A model generated the notes under the pieces. It was not told the origin of the DNA and ran no database searches. It saw only the letters and a list, made by a program, of their open reading frames with translations. From an uncultured Christensenella sp. (GTDB taxonomy: Bacteria; Bacillota; Clostridia; Christensenellales; UBA1242): a stretch of DNA of 64,000 nucleotides. The stretch lies in assembly GCA_905207515.1 (NCBI GenBank), contig CAJLLK010000001.1, positions 13,483-77,482 of the forward strand. The letters are read 5' to 3'. A program made the translations under genes and the position numbers. Positions 63,870 to 64,000 of this stretch are shown one piece after another. The first letter of the stretch is position 1; the number at the start of each line of letters is the position of its first letter.

Positions 63870-64000
63870 TTATGGCAAAAGGTCAGAAATTATCGTGTTG
63901 CTGACGTCGTAAAACTTTGGATTTAAAAAAAGTCTGTCGTTTTTCATGTTTAGAATGCCCAAATCGAGATATTTTTTGAAATTTGCGTTTGTTTGAATGT
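63870..64000 (-). CDS. HemW-like radical SAM protein (C-terminal end only)
   Basis: The last 42 codons of a gene that starts beyond the window. NFKKYLDLGILNMKNDRLFL followed by YDVSNTIISDLL matches the C-terminal end of HemW, the haem chaperone formerly called oxygen-independent coproporphyrinogen oxidase. The radical SAM part is outside, so the call rests only on this tail. Confidence 0.65.
   Translation of the reverse strand, partial: IQTNANFKKYLDLGILNMKNDRLFLNPKFYDVSNTIISDLLP

Overview
The window is 64 kb of low-GC bacterial chromosome from a Firmicutes/Clostridia-type organism, probably an uncultured gut-type lineage. The evidence is a complete spoIIIAA-AH operon plus spoIVB (endospore formers), a large SRP RNA with an Alu domain, Firmicutes operon orders (ylxM-ffh-rpsP-khpA-rimM-trmD, infC-rpmI-rplT, asp23-nusB-xseA-xseB), RNase Y, an Asp23 protein and a DivIVA-like protein. 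Shine-Dalgarno sites are AGGAG-type and promoters are close to TTGACA-17-TATAAT. No tRNA, rRNA, CRISPR array, insertion sequence or prophage was seen; this is core chromosome with a few accessory oddities.

Layout. 1-2138 (+): the end of recN, a putative zinc peptidase and a small membrane exporter-like protein. 2245-3957 (-): a PadR-type regulator anchored in the membrane. 4166-22574 (+): a YgjP-like peptidase, spoIVB, a tyrosine recombinase, tig-clpP-clpX, rny, yifB-dprA-topA, hslV-hslU, tcdA, trxA, iscS-iscU. 22893-44485 (-): tgt-queA-ruvB-ruvA-ruvC, yebC, an rRNA methyltransferase with rplT-rpmI-infC, proS-xseB-xseA-nusB-asp23, spoIIIAH to AA, an operon with gap, rpiB and a phosphatase, and rsfS. 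The SRP RNA lies on the + strand inside this block. 44594-45406 (+): an unknown membrane protein. 45407-49160 (-): yhbY-obg-nth-lysS. 49360-54689 (+): degV, an SDR enzyme, a Rho-like protein, lgt, a DivIVA-like protein and a stand-alone FakA middle domain. 54743-55672 (-): a heavy-metal exporter-like permease. 55811-58595 (+): a MacB-type ABC protein and an AlkD-like protein. 58665-64000 (-): rplS, yraN, rbgA, trmD, rimM, khpA, rpsP, ffh, ylxM and the end of hemW.

Most genes serve housekeeping: protein folding and turnover (tig, ClpXP, HslUV), RNA decay, recombination and repair (RecN, RuvABC, ExoVII, Nth, DprA, AlkD), queuosine synthesis, ribosome assembly, SRP targeting, Fe-S assembly and sporulation.

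The most interesting signals are these: (1) a Rho-like protein that keeps the RNA-binding half but has lost the Walker A loop and C-terminal end; (2) a dispersed palindromic repeat with core GCATAAYAC at six intergenic sites, three times directly before a ribosome binding site; (3) at least five promoters whose -10 box lies 5-10 nt before an ATG with no SD site, implying leaderless mRNAs; (4) a GC-rich, strongly SD-led 29-codon ORF with a hairpin between ruvA and ruvB; (5) an unrecognised protein downstream of gap that may be a degenerate OAS/CD-NTase fold; (6) an epimerase pseudogene with an internal deletion; (7) a stand-alone FakA middle domain.
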